8,000 nt of DNA from DASZZV01 sp035544835 (GCA_035544835.1 DASZZV010000153.1:1-8000), one strand, 5' to 3'. Positions 1-6,015 are shown, numbered from the stretch's first letter. Numbers and translations: made by a program. The notes: a model not told the origin generated them from the sequence alone.

Positions 1-332
1 CATTTTCGATTGCCAAGGGTCTAAGGCCCCCGCCCAGATCCCTCGCTGCGGCTCGGGATGACACCCACTCAGTTTCTTTTCTCAGTGGCAGCGCGCACGC
101 TGTCCTCCGCTCAGGATGACACCAGTGAGGGCGGGCCGTCATTCAACCCCGCGCCGACGACGCCTTTCTCCACTCGATCCATTGCCTCTCGATCGAAGAG
201 AGAAAATCCCTGGCGTAAGATCCCATCCCAGCGCTCGGCGTGTAGCCGTGCTCGAAACATGCTGGTCCACGGCCAGCCAAAAGCAAAAATGAGCGGATGG
301 AAAGTCAAGCAGGCCGTTGATGGCAGCTTGAT
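1..332. other. Non-coding left flank, no gene recognised
   Basis: I find no convincing gene here. Frames that are open have no good ribosome binding site and no recognisable protein features. The only structure I can support is a pair of diverged short palindromic repeats near 36-65 and 100-123, listed separately. The right end runs into the promoter region of the PA2779-like gene. Confidence 0.5.
36..123. repeat. Two diverged copies of a GGATGACACC-type palindromic repeat
   Basis: The 15-mers at 51-65 (GCTCGGGATGACACC) and 109-123 (GCTCAGGATGACACC) differ at one base. Each is preceded by the opposite arm of a small imperfect hairpin: ATCCC (38-42) facing GGGAT (55-59), and TCCT (102-105) facing AGGA (113-116). 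The arms differ between copies but pairing is kept, which suggests a structured dispersed repeat rather than chance. I recall similar repeats scattered between genes of other GC-rich bacteria, but cannot check copy number here. Confidence 0.45.
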
Positions 333-341
333 TGCTACAAT
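333..341 (+). promoter_or_regulatory. Extended -10 promoter candidate
   Basis: TACAAT at 336-341 matches the sigma-70 -10 consensus at five of six positions. It is preceded by TG plus one base (333-335), the extended -10 arrangement that can work without a good -35. No good -35 at normal spacing is visible. Transcription would start near 348, giving a leader of about 60 nt that contains the 355-375 hairpin. Confidence 0.4.
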
Positions 342-354
342 TCAACGACTGGAG

Positions 355-375
355 GATTCCGCGGAGTGCGGAATC
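355..375 (+). promoter_or_regulatory. Perfect 8-bp hairpin in the leader of the PA2779-like gene
   Basis: GATTCCGC (355-362) and GCGGAATC (368-375) are perfectly complementary around a 5-nt loop. The hairpin lies between the candidate promoter and the ribosome binding site at 398-404. It has no T-tract, so it does not look like a terminator. A role in mRNA stability or translation control is possible but not shown. Confidence 0.4.
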
Positions 376-408
376 GAAATCTGCTGTAAGGTAACAGAGG
401 AGGTACTC

Positions 409-762
409 ATGAAACGTTCCGTAGTATTTCTGTCTCTTGTGATGGTCCTGGTTTCTGTTCCCATGTTCGCCGGTCCGGTACCGTCGAAGACTGCATCGAA
501 TCAGAGCATCGATTCGCGTGACGCCGATCTGGCCCTCGTCCGCAATGTCGTGAGCAACGACCAGGTGGCCCAGGTCTTGTCACAGCAGGGATTGACGAAA
601 AACGAGATCGATAGCCGTCTCGCGCAGCTGACCCCGCAGGATCTGCATCAACTCGCCCAGAACCTCGATCAGGTTCAGGCCGCTGGTCTTACTCGCAACC
701 AGTGGTTCTGGATTGGAGTCGGCGCTCTGGCCACCGTGATCATCATCCTCGCTCTCACCTAA
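409..762 (+). CDS. PA2779-like small exported membrane protein
   Basis: A 117-residue protein of unknown function. The start is chosen because AGGAGGT at 398-404 is an almost ideal ribosome binding site four bases upstream, and the product then begins with a clean signal peptide. That peptide has a Lys-Arg N-region, a hydrophobic core at about residues 5-19 and likely cleavage after Phe-Ala at 20-21. Residues ~44-93 match the pattern I know from the PA2779 family: alternating Val/Gln/Leu, 'LSQQGLTKNEIDSRLAQL', then repeated Leu-Ala-Gln and a short turn. The C-terminus (residues ~99-116) is one hydrophobic helix after a Trp-Phe-Trp belt. In Pseudomonas the homologue lies beside PA2778, a C39-like peptidase, and the next gene here is such a protein, which supports the call. 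A longer in-frame start upstream would bury the RBS and signal peptide, so I reject it. Confidence 0.75.
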   Translation: MKRSVVFLSLVMVLVSVPMFAGPVPSKTASNQSIDSRDADLALVRNVVSNDQVAQVLSQQGLTKNEIDSRLAQLTPQDLHQLAQNLDQVQAAGLTRNQWFWIGVGALATVIIILALT

Positions 763-780
763 GTCTCGTCGTCATCGTGG

Positions 781-832
781 GACCGGACTCGTAGGGCCGC
801 ACGGCGTGCGGCCGATAACTGGGAGTCCGGTC
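781..832. repeat. Nested hairpin carrying one copy of a 24-bp repeat
   Basis: GACCGGACTC (781-790) pairs with GAGTCCGGTC (823-832). Inside lies a second hairpin, GGCCGCAC (795-802) with GTGCGGCC (806-813) around a 3-nt loop. Positions 791-814 are the exact reverse complement of 899-922, so this is one member of a dispersed palindromic repeat. It lies 18 nt after the stop of the PA2779-like gene and could stop or attenuate transcription, but there is no T-tract. Confidence 0.6.
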
Positions 833-850
833 TCACAATCACTCCTCGCG

Positions 851-856
851 TACCAT
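851..856 (+). promoter_or_regulatory. Possible leaderless -10 box
   Basis: TACCAT fits the TAnnnT pattern of -10 boxes and ends six bases before the ATG at 863. That spacing would place the transcript start at or next to the start codon, which would explain the missing ribosome binding site. The match is short and could be chance. Confidence 0.25.
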
Positions 857-862
857 AGCGCA

Positions 863-1954
863 ATGAAGTCGCTCGATCGATCGTGCAGCAAGGGGTACCG
901 GCCGCACGCCGTGCGGCCCTACACCTGTTCGCTCCTGGCGCTCGTCGTCACGCTTTCCCTCGCCTCCTGCATCACCATGCGTCCCCCCAGGCAGAGTCCC
1001 TCTGCCACCGCGCTCGAGGTTCCCGACGTTCCCCTCGTCCGTTTTGGAGACGACACCTGCGGCGCCGGAGCTCTTCAGGCGGTCCTGAATCACTTCGGGG
1101 ATCCCGTGACGCAGAGTGAGCTCGATAAAATTCTCCCGAAGTCGAAACATGGAGGAGTCCTCTCCATCGACCTCCTCCTCGAGGCACGCAAACGTGGTTT
1201 CGACGCTAAGATCTCAAAGGGAAACTTCGACGACCTTCTCGCGACGGTCACAGAAAAAACGCCGGCCATTCTCATGCTCCGCGTCATCAACGGACCGGGC
1301 CGCGCGATCGATTTCTTTCACTACGTTGTCCTCGACGGCATCGATCCTGCCGGGAGGCTCCTGCGGATGCAGTTCGGCGACGGCGATCGTCGCTGGGTAT
1401 CGCTCGAGAAGCTGACACCGCTATGGTCGCCTACGGACAACACCACGATCGTCATCCGTCCCCGAGGGGCTGGGCGCGTCGATGTGTCCGATCGAATGCG
1501 GCAGGCTGTCGCCCTGGAGAGTGAGGGGAAAAACCGCGAGGCGGCGACAATTTACGAGAGCATCACCCGCGACCAGCCGGCTCTCGCCCTGGCCTGGACG
1601 AATCTGGGCAACGTGCGCTCGACCATGGGGCAGAAAAGAGAAGCAGAGGCAGCCTATCGCGAAGCACTGGTCCTCGATCCGAACGATCGCGACACACTGA
1701 ATAATCTGGCCTGGCTTCTTCACGAGGCCGGTCGAGACGAGGAGTCGGAGCCGCTGGCCGCCCACGCGGCCGCACTTCCCGGCCTTGATTCCTATCTCGT
1801 GCTGGAGACCCTCGCCCAGATCCAGTCCTCGCGACATGAGTGCGACGCGGCGCGGCAGACCTTCGAGAGAGCGCGGGGTGAGGTGCCGGATGAGAAAGCG
1901 TCCTACCGGGCGACGATCGATGCGGAGCTCCTGGGGATCAGGGACTGTAAGTAG
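863..1954 (+). CDS. PA2778-like C39-family peptidase lipoprotein with TPRs
   Basis: A 363-residue protein if it starts at the ATG at 863. It begins with a lipoprotein signal: hydrophobic core, then Leu-Ala-Ser-Cys, with the lipidated Cys at residue 36. A papain-like C39 domain follows at about 55-200, with the catalytic Cys in 'DDTCGAGAL' (C66) and His in 'FFHYVVLDG' (H153), and nearby Asp candidates at 158 and 161. The Gln that normally forms the oxyanion hole five residues before the Cys appears to be Phe (F61), so activity is uncertain. Residues ~208-350 form TPR-like helices ('AWTNLGNVRSTMGQKREAEA', 'LNNLAWLLHEAGR'). It resembles the PA2778 family and sits beside a PA2779-like gene, as in Pseudomonas. 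Location is probably periplasmic, membrane-anchored. The start is unsure: no Shine-Dalgarno precedes 863, a TACCAT at 851-856 would suit a leaderless mRNA, and GTG 911 also gives a short clean lipoprotein signal. Confidence 0.75.
   Translation: MKSLDRSCSKGYRPHAVRPYTCSLLALVVTLSLASCITMRPPRQSPSATALEVPDVPLVRFGDDTCGAGALQAVLNHFGDPVTQSELDKILPKSKHGGVLSIDLLLEARKRGFDAKISKGNFDDLLATVTEKTPAILMLRVINGPGRAIDFFHYVVLDGIDPAGRLLRMQFGDGDRRWVSLEKLTPLWSPTDNTTIVIRPRGAGRVDVSDRMRQAVALESEGKNREAATIYESITRDQPALALAWTNLGNVRSTMGQKREAEAAYREALVLDPNDRDTLNNLAWLLHEAGRDEESEPLAAHAAALPGLDSYLVLETLAQIQSSRHECDAARQTFERARGEVPDEKASYRATIDAELLGIRDCK
899..922. repeat. Second copy of the 24-bp repeat, inside the next gene's 5' end
   Basis: This copy is identical to 791-814 in reverse complement, including the flanking GTAGG/CCTAC edge. 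Read through from the ATG at 863 it encodes a Tyr-Arg-Pro-His-Ala-Val-Arg-Pro-Tyr stretch just before the signal-peptide core. The two copies could pair over about 24 bp, with the 863 start codon in the 84-nt loop. The copy also contains an in-frame GTG (911) that is an alternative start for the lipoprotein. Confidence 0.6.
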
Positions 1955-1982
1955 TCACATACGAATCGTGGCGGAACTTCTC

Positions 1983-2168
1983 CCCTCTCCTCGGCGAGGA
2001 GAGGGTGGCGCCGCAGCGCCGGGTGAGGGGCCGAACGATGACGCTGCTTGAGCTTGAAACTGAGGGGACGAAAGCCCCACGCTGTCGTGCCCTCGCACGT
2101 TATCGCGAGACTGTTACGCCCCTCACCCGCGGCTACGGCCGCACCCTCTCCCCGCGGCGGGGAGAGGG
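1983..2168. repeat. Composite REPIN-like module, copy 1
   Basis: A ~186-bp element made of two inverted REP-like units around an ~86-bp spacer. The left unit has a 10-bp stem (1983-1992 with 1996-2005), a second small stem (GGCGC 2007-2011 with GCGCC 2016-2020) and the tail GGGTGAGGGGC ending at 2031. The right unit is the mirror image: GCCCCTCACCC from 2118, a GC-rich palindrome, then a 10-bp stem (2144-2153 with 2159-2168). A second copy lies inverted at 6534-6717, and the spacers are also alike (about four in five bases by eye, lengths 86 and 84). It fills most of the gap between the peptidase gene and the ABC genes. Confidence 0.8.
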
Positions 2169-2220
2169 AAGAGCTCACACGCCGCTTCCTTTGCTTACCT
2201 GCAGCATTTACGTTATCCCC

Positions 2221-2251
2221 CTCCCCTCTCCCCCGCGGGGAGACGGGTGAG
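2221..2251. repeat. Degenerate solitary REP-like unit
   Basis: CCCTCTCCC, CCGCGG and GGAGACGGG followed by TGAG repeat the outer hairpin and tail of the neighbouring composite module, with one mismatch in the stem and without the second small palindrome. It lies about 55 bp from the module end and looks like a decayed single unit. Confidence 0.6.
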
Positions 2252-2305
2252 TGTCCCCAACATATTCGGTTCGCGAGACACCGTCCTCGTCACCAGAACC
2301 TTCTG

Positions 2306-2311
2306 TATCAT
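2306..2311 (+). promoter_or_regulatory. Possible leaderless -10 box for the ABC cluster
   Basis: TATCAT matches the -10 consensus at five of six positions and ends nine bases before the ATG at 2321. The ATG has no Shine-Dalgarno sequence. A leaderless or very short-leader transcript would fit, but no convincing -35 is visible. Confidence 0.3.
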
Positions 2312-2320
2312 GCCTCGCGC

Positions 2321-3247
2321 ATGACCGGTGACCTGGCTCTTTCCTGCCGCGGATTGCGGAAACGATTCGACGACGTAACCGCGGTCGATGGACTCGATCT
2401 CGATGTTCGCCGTGGCGAATGCTTTGGTCTGCTCGGTCCCAACGGAGCCGGAAAGACCACGACCATCGAGATCCTGGAAGGACTCACCGACCCCGATGAG
2501 GGGCAGGTCACTGTTCTCGGACAGCACTGGAACGGAGCAGCGCACCAGCTCAGGTCGAAGATCGGCATCTCCCTCCAGGAAACGCGCCTCAATGAGAAGC
2601 TGACCGTCTTCGAGACGCTGCGCCTCTTCCGATCGTTCTACAGCCACGGTCGCGATCCGCGGGATCTCCTCCAGCAGCTGAGCCTCGAGGAAAAGGCCAA
2701 CGCCCGAGTCGGAAGGCTTTCCGGTGGACAGCGTCAAAGACTGGCCGTCGCCTGCGCGCTGGTGGGCGATCCCGAGATTCTTTTCCTCGACGAACCGACC
2801 ACCGGCCTCGACCCGCAGAGCCGCCTCGAGCTGTGGGAGCAGGTCACGAACTTCCAGAAGAACGGCGGATCGATTCTGCTGACCACCCATTACATGGACG
2901 AGGCCGAGCGCCTTTGCGACCGCGTGGCCATCGTCGATCATGGGAAGCTCATCTCCCTGGGCACACCGAACGAGCTGATCGGATCGCTCCAGGGCGCAAA
3001 CGTCGTCGAGTTCACCTCAGAGCCACTGCTCACCGAGCCGCAGCTTCTGGGTATCAACGGAATCCACGAGCACAGGAGACGGGGAGATGCCTGGCTCATC
3101 CACGTCGATTCGCTCGCTCAGAGCGTCCCACGATTGCTCGCCGTGATCGAAGCACAAGGAAGTAAGTTGATCTCACTGTCGACACATCGCGCCACGCTCG
3201 AGGACCTCTTCGTGTCGCTAACCGGACGGGATCTTCGCGATGCCTGA
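2321..3247 (+). CDS. ABC-2 type transporter ATP-binding protein
   Basis: A 308-residue cytoplasmic ATPase that powers an ABC-2 exporter. All nucleotide-binding motifs are present: Walker A GPNGAGKT (39-46), Q-loop Gln86 in 'SLQETRL', signature LSGGQ (133-137), Walker B 'ILFLDEP' (153-159), D-loop 'GLDP' and the switch His190 in 'TTHYMDEAE'. Residues ~215-300 form the C-terminal extension often found in CcmA/DrrA-type ATPases (DUF4162-like). The ATG at 2321 is chosen because it gives the usual ~10-residue lead into 'LRKRF'. The frame stays open upstream to 2048, but that part is the repeat module and not protein-like. The stop overlaps the permease start by 8 nt, so the two are translationally coupled partners. 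The substrate cannot be inferred; drug, lipid or polysaccharide export are all possible. Confidence 0.93.
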   Translation: MTGDLALSCRGLRKRFDDVTAVDGLDLDVRRGECFGLLGPNGAGKTTTIEILEGLTDPDEGQVTVLGQHWNGAAHQLRSKIGISLQETRLNEKLTVFETLRLFRSFYSHGRDPRDLLQQLSLEEKANARVGRLSGGQRQRLAVACALVGDPEILFLDEPTTGLDPQSRLELWEQVTNFQKNGGSILLTTHYMDEAERLCDRVAIVDHGKLISLGTPNELIGSLQGANVVEFTSEPLLTEPQLLGINGIHEHRRRGDAWLIHVDSLAQSVPRLLAVIEAQGSKLISLSTHRATLEDLFVSLTGRDLRDA

Positions 3248-4280
3248 GCACTCGAGGTCACCGCTTGTCGAGCTGACTCTGGCACGTACGCGCGAGTTCA
3301 TCAGGCAGCCCGAGGCGGTCTTCTGGGTTTTCGCCTTCCCGCTCCTCTTGGCACTGGCCCTCGGCTTCGCCTTTCGCGAAAAAGCACCCGACCGGACGCC
3401 GATCGGAATCCTCACCGGAAGTGGGTCCGATCAACTCATGAAGGCGGTCAGCGGCTCCCCTGCTCTCCTGGCGCGTGCCTACTCGGCAGCCGAGGGTGCC
3501 GACGCCCTTCGAACGGGAAAGATCTCGCTCCTCGTCGAGCCCGGACCGCAGATCGTCTATCGATTCGATCCCACGAGACCGGACGCACGCATCGCGCGCC
3601 TCGAGGCCGATGAGGCAATTCAGACGGCAGCGGGTCGCAAGAGCGTTCGACCGACCTCTGAGAAGCACGTCACAGAAAAGGGCTCTCGCTACATCGATTT
3701 TCTCGTCCCCGGACTGCTGGGCATGAACCTGATGGGAACGGGTATGTGGGGCGTGGGTTTCTCCATCGTCACAGCCCGGTCGCAGAAGCTTCTCAAGCGT
3801 CTGATCGCCACGCCGATGCGCAGAAGCCACTACATGATTGCCCAGATGCTAGCCCGCCTTCTTTTTCTCGTTCTCGAGGTCGTGACTCTGGTCGCTTTCG
3901 GCTGGCTTGTCTTCGATGTGAGTGTTCACGGCTCGCTCATCGTTCTCGGTATCGTCTGTCTCGTGGGTGCTGCTGCCTTCGCCGGACTGGGGCTGCTGGT
4001 CGCCTCTCGGGTCCAGACCATCGAAGGGGTCAGCGGTCTGATGAACTTCGTGATGATGCCGATGTGGCTTCTCTCTGGCGTCTTCTTCTCCTCCGCTCGC
4101 TTCCCGGACTACGCGCAGCCTTTCATCAAAGCGCTTCCTCTGACCGCCCTCAACGACGCGCTTCGCGGCGTCATGACCGAGGGCCGGTCGCTGGCGGCGA
4201 TCGGCCCGGAGCTGCTCATCCTCACGGCCTGGGGTGTCGTCTGTTTCGTCATCGCCTTAAGGATCTTCCAATGGAAATAG
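3240..4280 (+). CDS. ABC-2 type transporter permease
   Basis: A 346-residue inner-membrane protein, the partner of the overlapping ATPase gene. I place about six membrane helices at 28-45, 152-177, 203-225, 232-255, 268-285 and 323-343. A soluble, probably periplasmic domain of ~105 residues sits between the first two. Cytoplasmic 'QKLLKRLIATPMRRSHYMIA' at ~182-201 is the typical ABC-2 coupling segment, where 'R-ATP' motifs contact the ATPase. The late 'MMPMWLLSGVFFS' followed by 'LPLTALNDALRGVM' is also characteristic. The length and single large loop fit the full-length YhfI/DrrB-like class with one ATPase and probably a homodimeric permease. Its 3' end overlaps the start of the VWA gene by 10 nt. 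Confidence 0.9.
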   Translation: MPEHSRSPLVELTLARTREFIRQPEAVFWVFAFPLLLALALGFAFREKAPDRTPIGILTGSGSDQLMKAVSGSPALLARAYSAAEGADALRTGKISLLVEPGPQIVYRFDPTRPDARIARLEADEAIQTAAGRKSVRPTSEKHVTEKGSRYIDFLVPGLLGMNLMGTGMWGVGFSIVTARSQKLLKRLIATPMRRSHYMIAQMLARLLFLVLEVVTLVAFGWLVFDVSVHGSLIVLGIVCLVGAAAFAGLGLLVASRVQTIEGVSGLMNFVMMPMWLLSGVFFSSARFPDYAQPFIKALPLTALNDALRGVMTEGRSLAAIGPELLILTAWGVVCFVIALRIFQWK

Positions 4281-5251
4281 TCATGCTGAGGAGGGGAATC
4301 GGTACGTTGCTGGTGACCGCGCTGCTGTTGAGCGGCACACTGCAAGCCCAGACACCGCCGGACCCGCAGACCTTCGGCACGTCGATCTCCGTCGGCTACG
4401 TCCTCGTCTCTTTCGCCGCTCTCGATCAGAAAGGGCGACCTATTCAGGACCTCCAGAAAAAGGAAGTTCATCTTCGCAGCGAGGGAAAGACGATCGCTAC
4501 CGATCTCTTCGATCGTCTCGACAACGCGCCGATTTCCTTCACGATCCTTCTTGATACTTCGGGGTCGATGGGGCTGGCGGGAAAGATGGGTGGTGCTCGC
4601 GCCGCCATCGCCGAGCTGCTGGCGAAGGGCCGGCCGGGAGATGATTTCGCGTTGTATCTCTTCGCTCGCGGGCTGGTCGCCGAACGAGTCCCGTTTACGG
4701 AAGAGAAGCAACTGATTCTGAAAGCAGTCAATCAGGTCCAGCCGTTCGGAAAGACGGCCTTCTTCGACGCCCTGGCCGAAATGCCCGACAAGAGTCTCCT
4801 CGGGCACAACGGCAGCCGTGCCATCATTCTCCTCACGGATGGTCTCGACAACGCCTCGACGGTCACCCGCACTGAGCTCGCAAAGCTGCTGGAGGGGGTG
4901 AACGTTCCTGTCTATCCTCTCGGGCTTCGCCTTCAGGCCCGTCCCAAAAACGCGTCTCCGACGGCGTCGGAGACGATGTCGGATGTCGAGATTCTCGACT
5001 TCGTGGCCCGGGTTTCCGGCGGCCGGCTCGTGATGGCAACAGAGCCCCAGAAGCTTCGCGAGTCCATCGACCTCATCGAGAAGGACCTTCGCACTCAGTA
5101 TTCCATTGGCTTCACCCCGACGGGAAAGGGGGAAGTGCGATACCGTCCATTTACAGTCGCAGTCCCTCGACGCGTGAAAATAATTCGTGTAAGAAGTGGT
5201 TACAAAGGGACGGAGCCTCCCCTCGAAGGCTCGAAACGCCGAGGTCGGTAG
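4271..5251 (+). CDS. Secreted VWA-domain protein (VWFA-related Acidobacterial type)
   Basis: A 326-residue exported protein. AAGGA at 4259-4263, seven bases upstream, supports the ATG at 4271, which lies inside the permease gene; an ATG at 4283 just past the permease stop is the alternative. The signal peptide core is about residues 11-25, with probable cleavage after Leu-Gln-Ala. Residues ~40-85 form a beta-rich N-domain ('GRPIQDLQKKEVHL'). The VWA domain spans ~88-275 with a complete metal site: DTSGS (D95, S97, S99), T162 in 'GKTAFFDAL' and D190 in 'LLTDGLDN'. The C-terminus 'TQYSIGFTP...VRSGYK' matches the acidobacterial VWFA-related family. Such proteins bind ligands through the metal site; the ligand is unknown. 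Coupling to the ABC genes suggests shared expression, perhaps in envelope or secreted-product handling. The last residues are basic (SKRRGR). Confidence 0.9.
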   Translation: MEIVMLRRGIGTLLVTALLLSGTLQAQTPPDPQTFGTSISVGYVLVSFAALDQKGRPIQDLQKKEVHLRSEGKTIATDLFDRLDNAPISFTILLDTSGSMGLAGKMGGARAAIAELLAKGRPGDDFALYLFARGLVAERVPFTEEKQLILKAVNQVQPFGKTAFFDALAEMPDKSLLGHNGSRAIILLTDGLDNASTVTRTELAKLLEGVNVPVYPLGLRLQARPKNASPTASETMSDVEILDFVARVSGGRLVMATEPQKLRESIDLIEKDLRTQYSIGFTPTGKGEVRYRPFTVAVPRRVKIIRVRSGYKGTEPPLEGSKRRGR

Positions 5252-5263
5252 TGGCAGGGCGTG

Positions 5264-5285
5264 TTCTGGCTTTCGACCGCCAGAA
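5264..5285 (+). other. Small hairpin between the VWA and OmpA genes
   Basis: TTCTGGC (5264-5270) and GCCAGAA (5279-5285) pair perfectly around an 8-nt loop in the 87-nt gap. There is no T-tract. It could protect or partly terminate the upstream message, or be chance. I see no convincing promoter for the downstream gene in this gap. Confidence 0.25.
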
Positions 5286-5338
5286 TGGGTACAGTCGCTC
5301 CCTTCCCGGACAGACAAACCATTAATGAGGTGTATGTG

Positions 5339-5959
5339 ATGAGACGTGTGTTTACGAATCCCCTGGTTGGAATCGCGGTGGTTGCACTGGCCCTCGGTGG
5401 ATGCGCCACCAACAAGGCTGTGGACAAGAAAATCGCGGATGCCCAGAGCCAGACCGACAAGAAAGTCGAGTCTGTCGAAGGACAGATCGAAGAGATCCAG
5501 GAAAAGAATCGAAAGCAGGACGAATTGATCGAGAAGTACGGACAGACGGCCGCTGATGCGCTCAAACGAGCTCAGGAAGCGGGAGTTCTGGCCGAAGGAA
5601 AGGTCGTTTTCGAGCAGACGTTCAAGGAAGATCGGATTCGCTTCAAGACAGGCTCGTCTGATCTCTCCAAAGCCTCGGAGAAAGCGCTCGACGAGTTTGC
5701 CGCCAAGGTCAAAGAGGTAGGCAAAGGCGTCTACCTGGAGATTCAGGGTCATACCGATGATGTGGGCAGCAAGAAGTACAACGACGCACTGGGCGAATCG
5801 CGCGCCGAGTCTGTACGCCGTTACCTCTCCCGTCAGCACCAGTTGCCCCTGGTGCGCATGTCGACCATCTCTTATGGCGACACGGTCCCGGTGGCGTCGA
5901 ACAAGTCACGGAAAGGCCGCACCGAGAATCGTCGCGTCGTGATCGTCGTACTGCAGTAG
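5339..5959 (+). CDS. OmpA-family peptidoglycan-binding lipoprotein
   Basis: A 206-residue outer-membrane-type lipoprotein. GAGGTG at 5327-5332, six bases upstream, fixes the ATG at 5339. The signal peptide ends in Leu-Gly-Gly-Cys, with lipidated Cys22. Residues ~26-80 are charged and heptad-like ('KKVESVEGQIEEIQEKNRKQ'), likely a coiled coil that spans the periplasm. The OmpA C-terminal domain (~95-206) is complete: 'FKTGSSDLS', 'IQGHTDDVG', 'YNDALGESRAESVRRYL', 'SYGDTVPVASN' and 'GRTENRRVVIVV'. D140 and R155 have the 15-residue spacing of the Asp/Arg pair that binds diaminopimelate in OmpA. The role is to tether the outer envelope to peptidoglycan. The long coiled coil and context make it an OmpA-like lipoprotein rather than classical Pal; no Tol genes are nearby. 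Confidence 0.92.
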   Translation: MRRVFTNPLVGIAVVALALGGCATNKAVDKKIADAQSQTDKKVESVEGQIEEIQEKNRKQDELIEKYGQTAADALKRAQEAGVLAEGKVVFEQTFKEDRIRFKTGSSDLSKASEKALDEFAAKVKEVGKGVYLEIQGHTDDVGSKKYNDALGESRAESVRRYLSRQHQLPLVRMSTISYGDTVPVASNKSRKGRTENRRVVIVVLQ

Positions 5960-5971
5960 TTTCCCTCTCTT

Positions 5972-6015
5972 CCGTGGAGCGTCGGGCAAGGCCGCCATCG
6001 CTCGACGCTCCACGG
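5972..6015. repeat. Perfect 13-bp-arm inverted repeat after the OmpA gene
   Basis: CCGTGGAGCGTCG (5972-5984) and CGACGCTCCACGG (6003-6015) are perfectly complementary around an 18-nt loop, 12 nt after the stop codon. It could end transcription of the OmpA gene, but neither side has a proper T-tract. It may instead be a dispersed palindromic repeat or an mRNA-stabilising hairpin. Confidence 0.6.

Noticed and set aside
58..408. Longer start for the PA2779-like protein
   Set aside because: The extension has no export or domain features and ignores the ideal ribosome binding site and signal peptide at 409.
806..862. GTG start at 806 for the C39 lipoprotein
   Set aside because: It falls inside the nested hairpin, has no ribosome binding site and would put about 40 residues before the signal-peptide core.
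2048..2320. Upstream in-frame extension of the ABC ATPase (91 extra residues)
   Set aside because: The added part is translation of the REPIN-like module and a degenerate REP unit. The same peptide pattern appears from the inverted copy near 6615-6534, where no ABC gene follows.
3746..4270. Long upstream extension of the VWA protein inside the permease gene
   Set aside because: This frame overlaps well-supported permease sequence, is Arg/Ser-rich and shadow-like, and would bury the signal peptide that starts at 4271.
4109..5839. A 576-residue open frame on the minus strand
   Set aside because: It lies antisense to the permease end, the VWA gene and the OmpA gene, all with clear family motifs. 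The antisense product shows no domain, signal peptide or ribosome binding site, so it is a side effect of GC-rich codon use.
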